Assembly (NCBI GenBank): GCA_036835325.1
Contig: DAITMF010000083.1
Coordinates: 1-8,323 of the forward strand
Direction: 5' to 3'
Length of the DNA: 8,323 nt
Source: CAMCHP01 sp036835325
GTDB taxonomy: Bacteria; Bacteroidota; Bacteroidia; Flavobacteriales_D; Sanyastnellaceae
The position numbers and the translations under genes were made by a program. A model generated the notes under the pieces. It searched no databases, was not told where the DNA came from, and saw only the letters and a program-made list of their open reading frames with translations. How positions within the stretch are numbered: the first letter of the stretch is position 1; the number at the start of each line of letters is the position of its first letter. Of the stretch, positions 6,869-8,323 are shown in pieces.

Positions 6869-6876
6869 TATCTTCG
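6869..6876 (+). promoter_or_regulatory. -7-like element directly before the DUF58 gene
   Basis: TATCTTCG again ends 4 bases before an ATG (6881), with the same intervening TGCT as at the MNT gene. A TTG at 6835-6837 is too far away to be the -33 box. The element lies in the 27-base gap after the MNT stop, so DUF58 may be read both from here and from the MNT transcript. Confidence 0.4.
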
Positions 6877-6880
6877 TGCT

Positions 6881-7816
6881 ATGCCCATCAACATTGACCG
6901 TCGAGCGTTTCAGCAACTGAGCCGATTGGAGTTTCTCGCCAAGCAAGCCGTAGAAGGTTTCATTACCGGTTTGCACAAGAGTCCGTTTCACGGCTTCTCC
7001 GTCGAATTCGCCGAACACCGCTTGTACAACACCGGTGAATCAACCCGCCACATCGATTGGAAACTCTACGCCCGCACCGATAAACTCTTCACCAAACGCT
7101 ACGAGGAAGAAACCAACCTCCGTTGCCAGATCGTGATCGACCATTCATCGTCGATGTACTACCCCGGACCGGTCACAGCCGATAGCGATGAGTTCAACAA
7201 GGTGAAATTTAGCGTTTACGCGGCCGCAGCGATGATTGAACTCTTCAAGCGCCAACGCGATGCTGTGGGCGTTAGTTTGTTCGCCGATGCGCTTGATACA
7301 CATACCCAAACGCGCTCAAGCGCCGCACACCACCGCTACCTCTACAGCTTGCTCGAAGAGTTGCTTAACACAGCAGGCGAAGAGCAGAAGCGTCAAACAC
7401 TGGCCATTGATGCACTGCACGCCATTGCTGAGCAGGTGCACCGCCGTTCGCTGGTGGTAGTGTTTAGCGACATGCTTGATCGCCAAGGTGACCAAGAAGC
7501 GCTCTTTTCGGCCCTGCAGCACTTGCGCCACAACAAGCACGAGGTGATCCTCTTCCACGTTGTCGACAAGCGCACAGAACTCGACTTTGCCTTCGAAAAC
7601 CGACCCTACACTTTTGTTGACTTGGAGAGTGGGGAAGAGGTCAAGGCCAATCCTGCCGATATCCGCACGCATTACCTCGAACAAATGACCGCCTTCCACC
7701 AAACGATGAAGCTCAAGTGCGGCCAGTATGGCGTTGATTTCGTTGAGGCCGACATTAAAGCAGGGTTGAACCCGATTTTGCTGCAGTACATGATCAAACG
7801 GCAGAAACTTTTCTGA
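6881..7816 (+). CDS. DUF58 family protein (von Willebrand A-like fold)
   Basis: The 311-residue protein matches the DUF58 family. The signature region at residues 39-77 contains FSVEFAEHRLYNTGE, RHIDWKLYAR and KRYEEE. A MIDAS-type metal site follows, D87-H-S89-S-S91 (IDHSSS), in a vWA-like alpha/beta domain, and the stretch VVVFSDMLD at 193-201 probably supplies a further metal-site strand. There is no signal peptide or obvious membrane segment, so it is likely cytoplasmic. DUF58 proteins commonly neighbour MoxR-type AAA+ ATPases and vWA/Bat proteins; none of these is in the window, but the gene is only 483 bases downstream of thioredoxin. The biochemical role of the family is not well defined. 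The start at 6881 gives the usual N-terminus. No T-tailed terminator follows the stop. Confidence 0.9.
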   Translation: MPINIDRRAFQQLSRLEFLAKQAVEGFITGLHKSPFHGFSVEFAEHRLYNTGESTRHIDWKLYARTDKLFTKRYEEETNLRCQIVIDHSSSMYYPGPVTADSDEFNKVKFSVYAAAAMIELFKRQRDAVGVSLFADALDTHTQTRSSAAHHRYLYSLLEELLNTAGEEQKRQTLAIDALHAIAEQVHRRSLVVVFSDMLDRQGDQEALFSALQHLRHNKHEVILFHVVDKRTELDFAFENRPYTFVDLESGEEVKANPADIRTHYLEQMTAFHQTMKLKCGQYGVDFVEADIKAGLNPILLQYMIKRQKLF

Positions 7817-7875
7817 TTGAAAATCAATGTAAAAGGCGTGGGGAGTGGGAAAATCTTCACTTTGAACGAAAAAAA

Positions 7876-7908
7876 TTTGCCTAACAAATGAATCTTTGCT
7901 TAGATTTG
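7876..7908 (+). promoter_or_regulatory. Promoter of the tRNA-Asp transcript
   Basis: TTTG at 7876-7879, a 21-base spacer and a perfect TAGATTTG at 7901-7908 form a complete Bacteroidota-type promoter. Transcription would start near 7913-7915, about 70 bases before the mature tRNA. The rest of the 7817-7982 spacer holds a hairpin and no gene that I can see. Confidence 0.6.
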
Positions 7909-7934
7909 CATCCGCTTTGGTAACGAAGCGAGTA

Positions 7935-7974
7935 GCGTTGGAGGAAACTAAACCTCGGCTTACATCTCCAACGC
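7935..7974 (+). repeat. Inverted repeat (hairpin) in the tRNA-Asp leader
   Basis: GCGTTGGAG (7935-7943) and CTCCAACGC (7966-7974) are perfect reverse complements, giving a 9-base-pair stem with a 22-base loop. It ends 8 bases before the tRNA and lies downstream of the predicted transcription start, so it would be part of the precursor. An alternative 4-pair stem, GAGG (7941-7944) with CCTC (7953-7956), would compete with it. No T run follows, so it is not a terminator. It could aid RNase P or exonuclease processing, or be a small regulatory site. Confidence 0.6.
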
Positions 7975-7982
7975 ATATTTAT

Positions 7983-8056
7983 GGTTTGGTAGTTCAGTTG
8001 GTTAGAATACATGCCTGTCACGCATGGGGTCGCGGGTTCGAGTCCCGTCCAGACCG
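7983..8056 (+). tRNA. tRNA-Asp (anticodon GTC)
   Basis: All four arms fold. The acceptor GGTTTGG (7983-7989) pairs with CCAGACC (8049-8055), with one U-G pair. The D arm is GTTC with GAAT. The anticodon stem CATGC/GCATG encloses the loop CTGTCAC, with anticodon GTC at 8017-8019. The variable loop is GGGTC, and the T arm GCGGG-TTCGAGT-CCCGT is intact. The discriminator base is G8056, as required for aspartyl-tRNA synthetase recognition. The length is 74 bases and the 3' CCA is not encoded (CTG follows), so it must be added by the CCA-adding enzyme. Confidence 0.97.
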
Positions 8057-8101
8057 CTGAAAAGCAAGCAAAGCGCACTCACAAGGTGCGCTTTTCTTAT
8101 T
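8047..8101 (+). repeat. Direct repeat copy 1 (tRNA-Asp 3' end plus terminator)
   Basis: This 55-base stretch, from the last T-arm bases of tRNA-Asp through the terminator tail, is identical to 8160-8214 with an offset of 113 bases. It is the conserved part of a tandem tRNA-derived unit. Confidence 0.9.
8070..8095 (+). terminator. Intrinsic terminator after tRNA-Asp
   Basis: AAAGCGCAC (8070-8078) pairs perfectly with GTGCGCTTT (8086-8094) around a 7-base loop, followed by TTTTCTTATT from 8092. It ends the tRNA transcript 14 bases after the mature 3' end. Confidence 0.85.
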
Positions 8102-8103
8102 GT

Positions 8104-8169
8104 GTTCAGTTGGTTCGACTACCTGTCCCGACGCGTCGGGAGGTCGGGGTGTGAGTTCAGTCCAGACCG
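8104..8169 (+). pseudogene. Degenerate tRNA-Asp-like unit with a palindromic anticodon arm
   Basis: The segment keeps the tRNA-Asp D-arm start (GTTCAGTTGGTT) and the 3' acceptor strand with discriminator (CCAGACCG, 8162-8169). The 5' acceptor strand is absent: the terminator tail of the previous unit runs straight into position 8104. The D stem has a mismatch (GAC in place of GAA). The anticodon arm is replaced by the perfect 16-base palindrome TCCCGACGCGTCGGGA (8126-8141). The T arm is broken, with TGTGAGT in place of TTCGAGT and a stem that no longer pairs. It cannot be a working tRNA. It is either a decayed duplicate or a tRNA-derived repeat element. Confidence 0.75.
8126..8141. repeat. 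Perfect 16-base palindrome inside the tRNA-like unit
   Basis: TCCCGACGCGTCGGGA equals its own reverse complement. It sits where the anticodon arm of tRNA-Asp would be, flanked by ACC-TG on the left and GGT on the right, so ACC and GGT could lengthen the stem past a small bulge. As RNA it would form a very stable GC-rich hairpin. Confidence 0.9.
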
Positions 8170-8214
8170 CTGAAAAGCAAGCAAAGCGCACTCACAAGGT
8201 GCGCTTTTCTTATT
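8160..8214 (+). repeat. Direct repeat copy 2 (tRNA-Asp 3' end plus terminator)
   Basis: Identical over 55 bases to 8047-8101. It ends exactly where the run of N begins, so the true repeat may extend into the gap. Confidence 0.9.
8183..8208 (+). terminator. Duplicated intrinsic terminator
   Basis: A base-for-base copy of the terminator at 8070-8095, with the same AAAGCGCAC/GTGCGCTTT stem and T-rich tail. It follows the degenerate tRNA-like unit, so the unit retains a transcription stop. Confidence 0.8.
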
Positions 8215-8314
8215 NNNNNNNNNNNNNNNNNNNNNNNNNNNNNNNNNNNNNNNNNNNNNNNNNNNNNNNNNNNNNNNNNNNNNNNNNNNNNNNNNNNNNN
8301 NNNNNNNNNNNNNN
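8215..8314. other. Assembly gap (100 N)
   Basis: Exactly 100 N bases, the usual placeholder for a scaffold gap of unknown length. It starts directly after a repeated terminator, which suggests that the assembler broke on a tandem repeat. The nine bases after it (8315-8323) are too few to identify. Confidence 0.97.
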
Positions 8315-8323
8315 GTGTCCAAG

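Noticed and set aside
7814..7826. TGATT-GAA-AATCA hairpin overlapping the DUF58 stop codon
   Set aside because: The stem has only five weak pairs and no T run follows, so it does not qualify as a terminator.
7888..7923. Short leader-peptide-like frame (MNLCLDLHPLW) before tRNA-Asp
   Set aside because: It overlaps the predicted promoter itself, so its start codon would not be transcribed from there, and it carries no regulatory codon run.
7881..8078. Minus-strand open frame across tRNA-Asp
   Set aside because: It runs antisense through the tRNA gene and its promoter. Such frames are a common false call over tRNAs.
8119..8322. Minus-strand open frame reading through the N gap
   Set aside because: Half of it is unknown sequence and the rest is antisense to the repeated tRNA tail and terminator.

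Overview
The window looks like a scaffold end from a Bacteroidota (Bacteroidetes) genome, probably a draft or metagenome assembly. Four things point to this phylum. Promoters with a TAnnTTTG -7 element lie upstream of most genes, and Shine-Dalgarno sequences are absent. The minus-strand gene at the left edge starts like a TonB-dependent receptor or carboxypeptidase-regulatory-like protein. The DNA polymerase III alpha subunit carries an N-terminal proofreading exonuclease and sits directly before a thioredoxin gene. A DUF58 gene lies close by. I cannot name a genus.

Layout from left to right. Positions 1-151 hold the start of a secreted or outer-membrane protein on the minus strand. It is divergent from a patatin-like phospholipase (284-1093), and the two promoters share an exact 11-base inverted repeat. 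A short gap follows, then a small lipoprotein (1124-1447) built from two tandem 8-cysteine modules with identical spacing. Next come a promoter and the large dnaE gene (1641-5942). A 138-base spacer holds a palindrome and a sigma-54-like promoter candidate, followed by thioredoxin (6081-6398) and a strong intrinsic terminator. Two further genes follow: an orphan MNT-type nucleotidyltransferase (6533-6853) and a DUF58 protein (6881-7816). Both start with the same 15-base element, TATCTTCGTGCTATG, which suggests very short or leaderless mRNAs. The right end has a promoter, a hairpin, tRNA-Asp(GUC) (7983-8056) and a terminator. After these comes a second, degenerate tRNA-Asp-like unit whose anticodon arm is replaced by a 16-base palindrome, with an exact copy of the tRNA 3' end and terminator. 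A 100-N scaffold gap begins immediately after that copy.

Functionally, the core is housekeeping: replication with built-in proofreading, thiol redox and tRNA-Asp. Around it are a few accessory genes (patatin, Cys-rich lipoprotein, MNT protein). I see no convincing new multi-gene system. The best leads are the tRNA-Asp-derived tandem repeat that runs into the assembly gap, the DnaE in which a fused exonuclease coexists with an apparently ligand-stripped PHP domain, the perfectly periodic Cys-rich lipoprotein, and the MNT gene without a HEPN partner.
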